From Xanthomonas nasturtii (GTDB lineage: Bacteria > Pseudomonadota > Gammaproteobacteria > Xanthomonadales > Xanthomonadaceae), in contig NZ_LYMI01000024.1 in assembly GCF_001660815.1 (NCBI RefSeq), positions 1 to 64,000 on the forward strand: a stretch of DNA of 64,000 nt. Reading direction: 5' to 3'. The position numbers were made by a program, and so were the translations under genes. Positions within the stretch are counted from its first letter, which is position 1, and each line of letters starts with the position of its first letter. The notes under the pieces were generated by a model. That model saw only the letters and a program-made list of their open reading frames with translations. It was not told the origin of the DNA and did no database searches. Below, in pieces: positions 17,681 through 25,367 of the stretch.

Positions 17681-17708
17681 GTTTCCATCTTTGAGTTTCC
17701 ATCTTTGA
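17681..17708. repeat. tandem 14-bp repeat
   Basis: GTTTCCATCTTTGA is present twice head to tail, in the AT-richer tract just beyond the stop codon of the expansin fusion gene. No function is evident. Confidence 0.8.
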
Positions 17709-17752
17709 AAAGCGTCTGGGCGGCAACATGCCTGAAATAGCCTGTAGCCGGC

Positions 17753-19534
17753 TCATGGAAACTGCACATGCCCCGGCTCGAAATACGCCGGTTTGCTGCC
17801 GTCTTCCGGCAATGCGGGAATCGTGTCGGCGATGACCTTGCCGCGAATGTCGGTGATGCGGATGGACAAGGGTTGGTTGCCGAGTTGTTCGCCAAGGAAA
17901 TGGTTGTAGTCCATCTTCTGCAGGCTCTTCCACGTGCTGCCCTGTTTCACTTCAAACTTTACCACCGGGTAAGCATGATTGCGCACCTGGATCGCCGCCC
18001 ACCAGCGCGAGCTGCCTTCCTTGATGCGGTATTGCACGTTGCCGGTGATCGGCGCGCGCACCACTTTCCAGCTGATCGGGATGCGCCCGTCCACCATGTT
18101 GCCAATTGCCGCGAAGGCATTGTGCGACAGGTCCAGCCCACCGGATGCGCCTTCGGGGTAGAGGTCGGTGACGTATACGGTGGTCTTGCCCTTGGGGCCG
18201 GTCACTTCCAGATAGGCGCCTGCCAGTGCAGCCTTGACGCCGCCGAAGTTCAATTGCGTGGGGTTGAGCGCAGTGATGAACGCGGTGCTCGGGATCGGAT
18301 CCAGTAACAGCGCGCCGCCGGAATAGCCGGAGCCGGTATAGGTTGCAGTGCCGCTGAAGGTGCTGTTCCAGGTGCTGGCCTTGCTGGCCTTGCTGGCATC
18401 GGCCGTGCGCGCCGTCTTCGCGGCCGCTGTCGCAGCGGTGGCTGCCGAGATGCCCCAGGCCTGCTGCAGCACCTGCAGTTTGTCTGCGCGCGGTGTGCCA
18501 TCGCGGGCGAGCAGGCCGCCGTTGTTGGCGTTGCCCACTTCCCAACTACCGAGAAAGGCACTGCGCATGCCGTTGGTGGCCAGATAGCTGCTCAATGCGT
18601 GCTGCCACGCCGGGTCGCGCGGGTCGCCATCGCCCAGGCCGCCACCGATGCTGACCGGCACCACAGCGCGATCGGCTGCGAACTGACCGAAGTCGCGTTG
18701 CCAGGTGGCAGGCAATGCGCTGGCGAAATCGTTGGCTGCAAACGCATCGGCCGCATCGCGGTCCGGCCCTGCCAGCTTGGGCATCAGCACCAGATGCGCG
18801 GCGGGAATGCGCGGCGGCACGCAGGCAAGCGGCTGCAGATTGCTGCCGGCGGCCTTGCGCGCCGAGTCGCTGCACACCGCGTTGTTGCCCACACCTTCCA
18901 CGCCGATCATCCAGCCTGGCGCCTGTTGCAATACCGCCGTTGCCGCGCGCGTGGCAACGCGATTCCAGTCCGCCTCCGCAGCGGTACCTGCCCACGTGGC
19001 GTTGCGATACCCGCTGCTGCCCAGGTCGAGACCGATGACGCCGGCGGTCTTGCCATAGCGGCGCGCGAGCGTGGTGAGGCCGTCGATCCAGGCCTGTTGC
19101 TGCGTGCTCAGCTGCGGCGCGCTGTCGTCGCAACCGGCATCGGCGAAGGCGAACATCACCTGCATGCCGCGTTGGGTGCTGGCGCGTACGACGGCGTCGA
19201 GCACCTGCACGGAATTCAGCCCGCGCAGCGTTGGCTCGCCGGCAACATCGGTGGCGGCTACCTTGGCGGCCTGCAGTGTCGCTGCACAGACCGGCAGGCG
19301 CAGCGCGTTGATGTCGGCGGCCTGCAGTTGATCCAACAGCTGCTGCAGCGTGTTGCCTTGCAAGCCGGCGGCCACATGCGTTGCGCGATCGAAGCCGGGC
19401 CAGGTGACGCCGCGGATCTGCAGCGTCTGGCCGCGCGTGTCGACGATGCGTCCGTGTGCATCGACCTGCACGGCCAGCGCGGTGACGGGTGCCAGCAGCG
19501 CCAGCACGAGCAGCAGGCGAGAATGGGATTGCAT
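17753..19534 (-). CDS. exported fusion: catalytically dead GH5-like domain plus bacterial expansin
   Basis: 593 residues with a signal peptide (1-22), a GH5-like domain (about 23-362), an Ala/Lys/Thr/Ser linker (363-387) and an expansin module (388-575). The expansin has the D1 landmarks GTATYTGSGYSGG and VTDLYPEG (Asp457, equivalent to the essential Asp of EXLX1 proteins). It also keeps the D2 aromatic platform, with RWWAAIQVRNH (Trp511, Trp512) and MDY near 543. Expansins loosen cellulose-xyloglucan contacts without hydrolysis. The GH5 part aligns with the endoglucanase at 38953-40401, but the acid/base site NEP reads SSG (Ser174) and the nucleophile site GEF reads VSI (Ser295). It should therefore not hydrolyse glycosides. 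The start at 19534 has CAGGAGA upstream. Confidence 0.9.
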   Translation of the reverse strand: MQSHSRLLLVLALLAPVTALAVQVDAHGRIVDTRGQTLQIRGVTWPGFDRATHVAAGLQGNTLQQLLDQLQAADINALRLPVCAATLQAAKVAATDVAGEPTLRGLNSVQVLDAVVRASTQRGMQVMFAFADAGCDDSAPQLSTQQQAWIDGLTTLARRYGKTAGVIGLDLGSSGYRNATWAGTAAEADWNRVATRAATAVLQQAPGWMIGVEGVGNNAVCSDSARKAAGSNLQPLACVPPRIPAAHLVLMPKLAGPDRDAADAFAANDFASALPATWQRDFGQFAADRAVVPVSIGGGLGDGDPRDPAWQHALSSYLATNGMRSAFLGSWEVGNANNGGLLARDGTPRADKLQVLQQAWGISAATAATAAAKTARTADASKASKASTWNSTFSGTATYTGSGYSGGALLLDPIPSTAFITALNPTQLNFGGVKAALAGAYLEVTGPKGKTTVYVTDLYPEGASGGLDLSHNAFAAIGNMVDGRIPISWKVVRAPITGNVQYRIKEGSSRWWAAIQVRNHAYPVVKFEVKQGSTWKSLQKMDYNHFLGEQLGNQPLSIRITDIRGKVIADTIPALPEDGSKPAYFEPGHVQFP

Positions 19535-20120
19535 GGGAGTCTCCTGTGGGAAGGGCCCGCGCAGGAGACCAGCAAACGCCCCCCGCGGTCCGTGCGCGCA
19601 GTCAAGGAAGCGGGCAGGAGCGTGGCGCTTGGCTGATGCAGGCGGCCGCACTGGAATGGGGGTCGCTGTTTGCGCGCGGCATGCGTGCCATCTGACGAGC
19701 AGGCTGCATTCGTGGCGCGCTACATGCGGCGCTGCAGTGCGTGTTGTGGGGCAGCGCGTCATGCGGTGCTCCGCTATCGGAGCGATCACCTGCACACGGT
19801 CGCGTGGTGCCCGTGTATCGGGCGCTGCAGGCCAAGCAGCACACATGCCGCTGTTTGCGCGTACGCACAATCTGCACGCCGGCAGGTGCGCTTTGCTTGC
19901 AATGGGCAGTCATTGCGCCCAACGACCGCAGCGCAAACGCGCCCATCTCAGCGTGGCGAGACAGAGGACGGCGTACGGCTACCAACGCACCACGATGGGG
20001 CACCGCGCCAAGCGTATGCGGGCGCATCCAGCGCTTGGTGGCTGTCGCAATGCGCCCCCTGGTGCGCGCTGCCGCAATCTCGTATTTTTGACGGCTTGTT
20101 CACTTGCAGGTGCCGTGCCC
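19535..20120. other. 586-nt intergenic region between divergent genes
   Basis: It contains the promoters of the expansin fusion (minus) and of cycA (plus). The plus-strand frame is open through the region without a credible start. I see no repeat or RNA gene. Confidence 0.35.
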
Positions 20121-21494
20121 ATGTCCGACCCGTCCGCGCCCGCTCATCTGCAACGCAGCCTGTCCAATCGCCATCTGCAGCTGATCGCCATTGGCGGGGC
20201 GATCGGCACCGGCCTGTTCATGGGCTCGGGCAAGACGATCAGCCTGGCCGGGCCATCGATCCTGTTCGTCTATCTCATCATCGGCGCGATGTTGTTCTTC
20301 GTGATGCGCGCAATGGGCGAGCTGCTGCTGTCCAACCTGGAGTACAAGTCGTTCATCGATTTCTCCACCGATCTGCTCGGGCCGTGGGCCGGGTTTTTCT
20401 GCGGGTGGACGTACTGGTTCTGCTGGATCATCACCGCCATTGCAGATGTCATCGCCATTGCGGCCTACGCGCAGTTCTGGTTTCCCGGATTGGCGCCGTG
20501 GATACCAGCCATCGCCTGCGTGCTGTTGCTGCTTGCATTGAATCTGGTCACGGTGAAGCTGTTTGGCGAGATGGAATTCTGGTTTGCGCTGATCAAGATC
20601 GTCGCCATCGCCGCGTTGATCATCACCGGCGGCGGCCTGGTGGCCTGGGGCTTCCGTTCGCCGTCGGGCAACGTGGCCTCGCTGTCGAATCTGTGGAACG
20701 ACGGCGGCATGTTCCCGATGGGCATCGGCGGGTTCTTTGCCGGCTTCCAGATTGCAGTGTTCGCCTTCGTCGGCATCGAACTGGTCGGTACCACCGCTGC
20801 AGAAACCGCCGACCCGCGCCGTAACCTGCCCAAGGCGATCAATTCGATTCCGGTGCGGATCCTGATCTTCTATGTGCTTGCCCTGATCGCAATCATGGCG
20901 GTAACGCCGTGGCGGCAGGTGGTGGCCGACAAGAGCCCGTTCGTGGAGCTGTTCGTGCTGGCCGGCGTGCCGGCCGCGGCAAGCCTGATCAACTTCGTGG
21001 TGCTGACCTCGGCCACCTCGTCGGCAAATAGCGGCATCTTCTCCACCAGCCGCATGCTCTACGGCCTGGCCGAAGAACAGCATGCACCGAAGGGCTTTGC
21101 CAAGCTCTCGCGTGCGGCAGTGCCGGCACGCGGGTTGCTGTTCTCCTGCGTGTGCCTGCTGCTGGGCGCGATGCTGGTGTACCTGATCCCCAACCTTGTC
21201 ACTGCATTTACGCTGGTCACCACGTTGTCGGCGGTACTCTTCATGTTCGTGTGGTCGCTGATCCTGTGCGCCTACATCGCCTATCGCCGCAAGCGGCCAG
21301 AGCAGCACGCCGCCTCGCACTTCAAGATGCCGGGCGGTGTTTTGATGTGTTACGTGTGCCTGGCGTTCTTCGCCTTCGTCATCGTGCTGCTGACCTTGCA
21401 GGCCGACACGCGGCAGGCGTTGCTGGCCAGCCCGGTGTGGTTCCTGATCCTGGCGATCGGGTATGCGGTGAAGGGGCGGCAGGCGCGCGCCTGA
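20121..21494 (+). CDS. cycA: CycA-type D-serine/D-alanine/glycine:H+ symporter (APC family)
   Basis: 457 residues with twelve transmembrane helices. The sequence is very close to enterobacterial CycA throughout, for example SNRHLQLIAIGGAIGTGLFM, GELLLSNLEYKSF, FVGIELVGTTAAETADPRR and SSANSGIFSTSRMLYGLA. These include the unwound TM1 GAIGTG substrate loop and the conserved TM6-TM7 region. CycA imports glycine, alanine and D-amino acids with protons. The ATG at 20121 matches the family N-terminus; a long upstream open frame is spurious. The gene is monocistronic, followed by a hairpin at 21508. Confidence 0.92.
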   Translation: MSDPSAPAHLQRSLSNRHLQLIAIGGAIGTGLFMGSGKTISLAGPSILFVYLIIGAMLFFVMRAMGELLLSNLEYKSFIDFSTDLLGPWAGFFCGWTYWFCWIITAIADVIAIAAYAQFWFPGLAPWIPAIACVLLLLALNLVTVKLFGEMEFWFALIKIVAIAALIITGGGLVAWGFRSPSGNVASLSNLWNDGGMFPMGIGGFFAGFQIAVFAFVGIELVGTTAAETADPRRNLPKAINSIPVRILIFYVLALIAIMAVTPWRQVVADKSPFVELFVLAGVPAAASLINFVVLTSATSSANSGIFSTSRMLYGLAEEQHAPKGFAKLSRAAVPARGLLFSCVCLLLGAMLVYLIPNLVTAFTLVTTLSAVLFMFVWSLILCAYIAYRRKRPEQHAASHFKMPGGVLMCYVCLAFFAFVIVLLTLQADTRQALLASPVWFLILAIGYAVKGRQARA

Positions 21495-21507
21495 GCCAGA
21501 GGCGTGA

Positions 21508-21539
21508 CACTGCCGGCGCGCTCCGGCATGCCGGCAGTG
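21508..21539 (+). terminator. hairpin after cycA, possible terminator
   Basis: CACTGCCGGC pairs perfectly with GCCGGCAGTG across a 12-nt loop, 13 nt after the cycA stop codon. No T-run follows, so intrinsic termination is uncertain. Confidence 0.45.
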
Positions 21540-21759
21540 CCCGGGCGGCACGGCATTGCCAGCGCACGCACCGGCACGTGCACTGCCGAAGGGCTCGCAG
21601 GTTCGGTCGCTGCGCAGCGGCCCCTTACCGCCTGGCCGCACCGCGGCTGCACGGCGCCACGATGAAGGCCACTGGTAGCTGAGCGTGCGTGTGGGGTGGC
21701 GTTGACGGCGATGGAGCGGGGCCGGATGCTCGCCGCCATCCATCGCCACGGCCTGCCGC

Positions 21760-22671
21760 ATGATCACGATCCACCCGATTGCCGGAACTCACCACGCGCA
21801 GGGCTGCTGGGTGGACCTGTGCCAGCCGAGCCCGCAGGAGCTGGCGCAAGCTGCCGAAAAAGTCGGCTTTGCGTTGCCCGATCGCGCGGCGATTGGCGAG
21901 ATCGAATTCAGCAGCCGGGTGCGCCGCCAGGGCGATGTGCTGTTTCTCAATGTGCCGCGGTTCCAGGATGACGACGGCCCCACGGCGCCGCTGGGGTTTG
22001 CGCTGTCGCCGACCATGCTGGTGACCCAGCGCGAGCAGCGCATCGGCTCGCTGGAGGCATTGGCCGCGCGCCTGGAGCACGAGCCCTGCCATAGTGCGGA
22101 CGACCTGCTGCTGCGCATGTTCGACCAATTGGTCGGGCGGTTGGCAGACCGCCTGGAAGCGCTCGAAGCGGCGGTCACCGACACCACGCGGCTGGTGTTC
22201 GACAACCCGCACAAGACCAAGGATCTGGAACGCATGCTGCACCAGGTCGGCGGCATGGGCCGCCAGCTCGGCGGCCTGCACAACGCCGGGCAGGGCCTGC
22301 TGCGTCTGGTCACCTATCTGGATGGCGCCACGCCGGACTGGTTCGGCGCCGATGCGGCCAAACGCATCACCCTGCTGCACAAGGACCTGACCACCTTGAG
22401 CGAATTCCAGCAGCACATGGACGACCGCATCGAGTTCCTGCTCGACAGCGTGCTGGGCATGATCAACATGGACCAGAACAACGTGATGAAGGTGATGGCG
22501 GTGGCGTCGGTGGTCGGCATCCCGCCCACCGTGCTGGTCGGCATCTGGGGCATGAACTTCGCCTACATGCCCGAGCTCAAGGCACATGATGCCTACTTCT
22601 GGGCGCTGGGCGTGATCGCGCTGAGCGTGGTGATTCCGCTGGCATGGTTTCGCAAGCGCGGGTGGGTGTGA
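21760..22671 (+). CDS. CorA-family divalent metal transporter (ZntB/CorA-like)
   Basis: 303 residues. A cytoplasmic N-terminal funnel of about 235 residues with a long helix (residues 190-240) precedes two C-terminal transmembrane helices. The signature loop after the first is WGMNFAYMPEL, the GMN motif of the CorA superfamily, with YMPEL as in true CorA proteins. The pore helix reads VMKVMAVASVVGIPPTVLVG. Mg2+, Co2+ or Zn2+ are possible; sequence alone does not decide. The short basic tail (FRKRGWV) is typical. The start at 21760 has no strong ribosome-binding site but matches the usual family start. Confidence 0.88.
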   Translation: MITIHPIAGTHHAQGCWVDLCQPSPQELAQAAEKVGFALPDRAAIGEIEFSSRVRRQGDVLFLNVPRFQDDDGPTAPLGFALSPTMLVTQREQRIGSLEALAARLEHEPCHSADDLLLRMFDQLVGRLADRLEALEAAVTDTTRLVFDNPHKTKDLERMLHQVGGMGRQLGGLHNAGQGLLRLVTYLDGATPDWFGADAAKRITLLHKDLTTLSEFQQHMDDRIEFLLDSVLGMINMDQNNVMKVMAVASVVGIPPTVLVGIWGMNFAYMPELKAHDAYFWALGVIALSVVIPLAWFRKRGWV

Positions 22672-22832
22672 GGCGCGCAGGTGCGGACCTGGTCAAGCAG
22701 AGCAGCCAAGCAGATTCGACGGAACCGACGCGCCAGGACTTCAGGTTCGGCAAACCATGTACGCAGCTTTGCGCATGACGTCGGTGCCAGTCAGTTGCCC
22801 GGCCACGCAGCGCGCAGCCGGGCACGACAGCA

Positions 22833-23528
22833 TCAGCCCTTGGCCTGAAAACTGGCTTCTTCGTAGGGCTGCACCACCACCCAGCCTTCGCCGGCAAAGC
22901 GCATCTGCAGGCTTTCGCCCGAGCCGCGGCCGAACAGCGTGCCGATCGACACGTCGGTGACCAGCTCCGGGGTCAGCGTGCCCGACCAGGCGACGGTGGC
23001 GTTGGGGTCGGTGAACACCGGGCCGCTGGCAGCGGTGACCGGCAGGGTCAGCGGCTCGTAATGCGAGGTGATCGCCACGATGCCGTGGCCGCTCAGGCGC
23101 ACGTTGAACAGGCCGCCGGACAGCATGCCGGCCACTTTGCGCATCATGCTGATCTTGTGCTCGACGCCCGACTCGAACGCCAGCACGTCGTTGCCGTTGA
23201 CGAAGATCGCCTCGCCATTCAGGCGCAGCAGCGTGACCAGCTTGCCGAGGTCGGCCAGATACACGCGGCCCTGGCCTTCGGCCTTCATCAGCTGCATGCC
23301 TTCGCCGCTGACGGCTTTTTTCAGCAGATTGCCCAGGCCCTGCTCCAGCAGTCCCTCGCGGGTGAACTTGACGTTGCCGGTGCGCGCCACCATGGCGCCG
23401 GCCTTGGACCACGCCATGCCGTTGAGGCGCACTTCCAGCAGGTGCGGGTTTTCCAGTTCGAACGGATCGGGGCTGACGTCCTTTTCCTTGGAATGGGCGA
23501 GAAATTCGTTGAGCGTGCGTACGGCCAT
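22833..23528 (-). CDS. AIM24 family protein
   Basis: 231 residues with the AIM24 (TIGR00266-like) all-beta, tandem-repeat layout: LEVRLNGMAWSKAGAMVARTG near the start, GNDVLAFESGVEH in the middle, GGLFNVRLSGHGIVAITSH, and GRGSGESLQMRFAGEGWVVVQPYE at the end. Bacterial members have no assigned reaction; the fold resembles tryptophan-RNA-binding attenuator-like barrels. The start at 23528 is preferred over 23558 because CCAGGACGG lies just before it. No signal peptide is present. It is divergent from the effector candidate across 250 nt of AT-rich DNA. Confidence 0.85.
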   Translation of the reverse strand: MAVRTLNEFLAHSKEKDVSPDPFELENPHLLEVRLNGMAWSKAGAMVARTGNVKFTREGLLEQGLGNLLKKAVSGEGMQLMKAEGQGRVYLADLGKLVTLLRLNGEAIFVNGNDVLAFESGVEHKISMMRKVAGMLSGGLFNVRLSGHGIVAITSHYEPLTLPVTAASGPVFTDPNATVAWSGTLTPELVTDVSIGTLFGRGSGESLQMRFAGEGWVVVQPYEEASFQAKG

Positions 23529-23645
23529 GGGTCCGTCCTGGAGTGAAAGAGTGCGCATGATACGCGGCGGTTCGATGAGGCGCCTGCGTTCGTAGACTCC
23601 GACGCAAAGAATGCAGGCCATCTCGACGGCGCAGAGCCGAGTACG

Positions 23646-23706
23646 TTCGCTCAACTTGATGAATTTGCGCATGCAATGGCACATTTCTACGTGGGAGATT
23701 TATTCT
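23646..23706 (+). promoter_or_regulatory. imperfect PIP box and -10 element (putative HrpX promoter)
   Basis: TTCGC at 23646-23650 is followed after 15 nt by TGCGC at 23666-23670, one mismatch class away from the consensus TTCGC-N15-TTCGB. Exactly 30 nt later lies TATTCT (23701-23706), matching the YANNNT -10 box that HrpX-controlled promoters carry 30-32 nt downstream. The layout, not just the half sites, fits. Transcription would start near 23713, giving a leader of about 65 nt before the ATG at 23779. AGG lies 9-12 bases before that ATG. Confidence 0.55.
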
Positions 23707-23778
23707 TTATTCGCTGATCTATTATTACGCGGATCACAACAATTTTAATTATCGGGTTAATAACTTAGGTAATATATT

Positions 23779-25317
23779 ATGGATATTAGAAATAGCCATC
23801 AGAGGTCTATGAATTTTTCCAATGCTACTGAAGGTATTGTTAGCGATGCATCTTCTTCCTCAGCCGAAGGCCTTCCTGGCAAGGATTTAAATTCTGACAA
23901 ATCTCATTTTGAAGGTCTAGGTACTGCTCCCAGACGTGCATCTCCTGGCTATTCTGAAAGTCGCACGGTGCAATTAAAGGGCGGATTAAGCGGTAAGCAG
24001 CACTGTGATCTTCATTCAGAAAAAAAGCGTGTCAATTGGACTCAGGCTTCTGGAGTTTTCGGTAAAATCGGACACAAGATTGAATCCTTATTGGGTATGC
24101 GGGATCCCGAATCTCGCGTTCAGGCTTTCGTCGCATTTATGGCTGATGGAAACGGTCGGCCGGGTGCAACGATGCTCGATCTAGGCGATGGCTGGATGAG
24201 GGCTACGCGTGTTGTCAATGAAAAAACAGCCTTGATCGACTTCCGCTGCGACGAAGATGGACAAGTGGTAGATGCACGACATCCCGGTAAGTTCCCGCTG
24301 CTCCCAGAAGGAAAAAGGCGGGAAGCCTTTGAGACAGTACTTCAGGAGCTAAAATTTAGAGGTACTGATGTACTGCGTAGTGTTCCTGTGTATTACGTCA
24401 ACAGGAATACGCGGGGTTACGTGATTCCTACGCATGGTTACATCGTCGCTGGTGACCCAGACCGGGGACGTAAAAGCGGTGCGACTTTATATGGAGTTGG
24501 GGGCGATCCGAAACGTGGCCCTGTTGTTCTCGATGACAAGCTGCTCGCTCGCCTTGTCGCTGGGGAAAATACGAAGGTCGGCTCCAAGTTGTCGGAGCCT
24601 ATCCGGGCAGCGATTTCTGCACTAGCTGGTGAGTCCTTTGCTAGTCGCGAGGAATTTTACAATGCATATTCTCGAGTCAGGGGAGGGGAAGTCGATCAGT
24701 TGGTGCTGAATGCTGAGATTTCTTCCATATATCGTCTTTTGCCCAAGTCTACGATGGAAATGTGGCCAAAAATTTCCGATGATTACCGAGCCGCAAAGCC
24801 AGCCGCACCCGAGCGGGATCTTAGAGCGTTTGAGAGCTTTCCCAAAGATATCCGGCGCAAGGTTAGGCTGAAGCAAATACGTGAGGTAGATAGTATTGAC
24901 TTATTAGAAGCCAAGCGACAATTCATGCTTCATCGTCTTTACCAGGACGAGCTGCTGGGTCGCGATGGAAGCGGGGTCCCCTCTGAACTCTCTAAACCGA
25001 GAGCTACCCCCCAGATTCGTGATCATCTGGTCGCATCCACCCCAAGATTTAAGCGGCTGCCACCTCATCAATCTGACAAGGTAGGAAACTGCAATGCCGG
25101 TGCATCATCTCTTTTGCAGCGAGCGGTAGACAAATATGCTGAAAAGAATGACTCAATTCCAGAAAAAGTATCTGCAGCTAGTGTTTTCGGTATTGGTTCG
25201 GGTCATCGACTAGCTATATGGGATCCACTGAAAGTCTCGTCTAATCAAAAATCTCTGGGGCCACTGACAAGGACACCAGAAGAACCTGAGACTGATGTGG
25301 GTACATCCGGTGGATAG
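23779..25317 (+). CDS. candidate type III secreted effector, 512 residues, family not assigned
   Basis: The gene has about half G+C by eye in a two-thirds G+C region, and its leader DNA is below one third; this suggests horizontal transfer. Residues 1-60 are rich in Ser, Asn and Gly with few hydrophobics, as type III secretion signals are. There is no Sec signal peptide and no membrane segment. Residues 110-250 look like a globular beta-rich domain (GATMLDLGDGWMRATRV, THGYIVAGDPDRG). Residues 340-395 are strongly basic and helical. Near the end, GNCNAGASS (Cys438) and GSGHRLAIWDP (His476, Asp482) resemble a papain-like Cys-His-Asp site. The putative PIP box lies upstream and trehalase is convergent downstream. 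I have an unverified recollection that xopV lies near treA in some Xanthomonas genomes; I cannot confirm identity. Confidence 0.7.
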   Translation: MDIRNSHQRSMNFSNATEGIVSDASSSSAEGLPGKDLNSDKSHFEGLGTAPRRASPGYSESRTVQLKGGLSGKQHCDLHSEKKRVNWTQASGVFGKIGHKIESLLGMRDPESRVQAFVAFMADGNGRPGATMLDLGDGWMRATRVVNEKTALIDFRCDEDGQVVDARHPGKFPLLPEGKRREAFETVLQELKFRGTDVLRSVPVYYVNRNTRGYVIPTHGYIVAGDPDRGRKSGATLYGVGGDPKRGPVVLDDKLLARLVAGENTKVGSKLSEPIRAAISALAGESFASREEFYNAYSRVRGGEVDQLVLNAEISSIYRLLPKSTMEMWPKISDDYRAAKPAAPERDLRAFESFPKDIRRKVRLKQIREVDSIDLLEAKRQFMLHRLYQDELLGRDGSGVPSELSKPRATPQIRDHLVASTPRFKRLPPHQSDKVGNCNAGASSLLQRAVDKYAEKNDSIPEKVSAASVFGIGSGHRLAIWDPLKVSSNQKSLGPLTRTPEEPETDVGTSGG

Positions 25318-25332
25318 CCGAACTGTTTGCTT

Positions 25333-25358
25333 CCCACCCTCTCTACAAGGAGGGTGGG
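25333..25358. terminator. bidirectional hairpin between effector candidate and trehalase
   Basis: CCCACCCTC pairs with GAGGGTGGG across an eight-nt loop. It lies in the 50-nt gap between the two convergent stop codons, so it probably terminates both genes. No long T-run is present. Confidence 0.65.
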
Positions 25359-25367
25359 TCCAGACAT

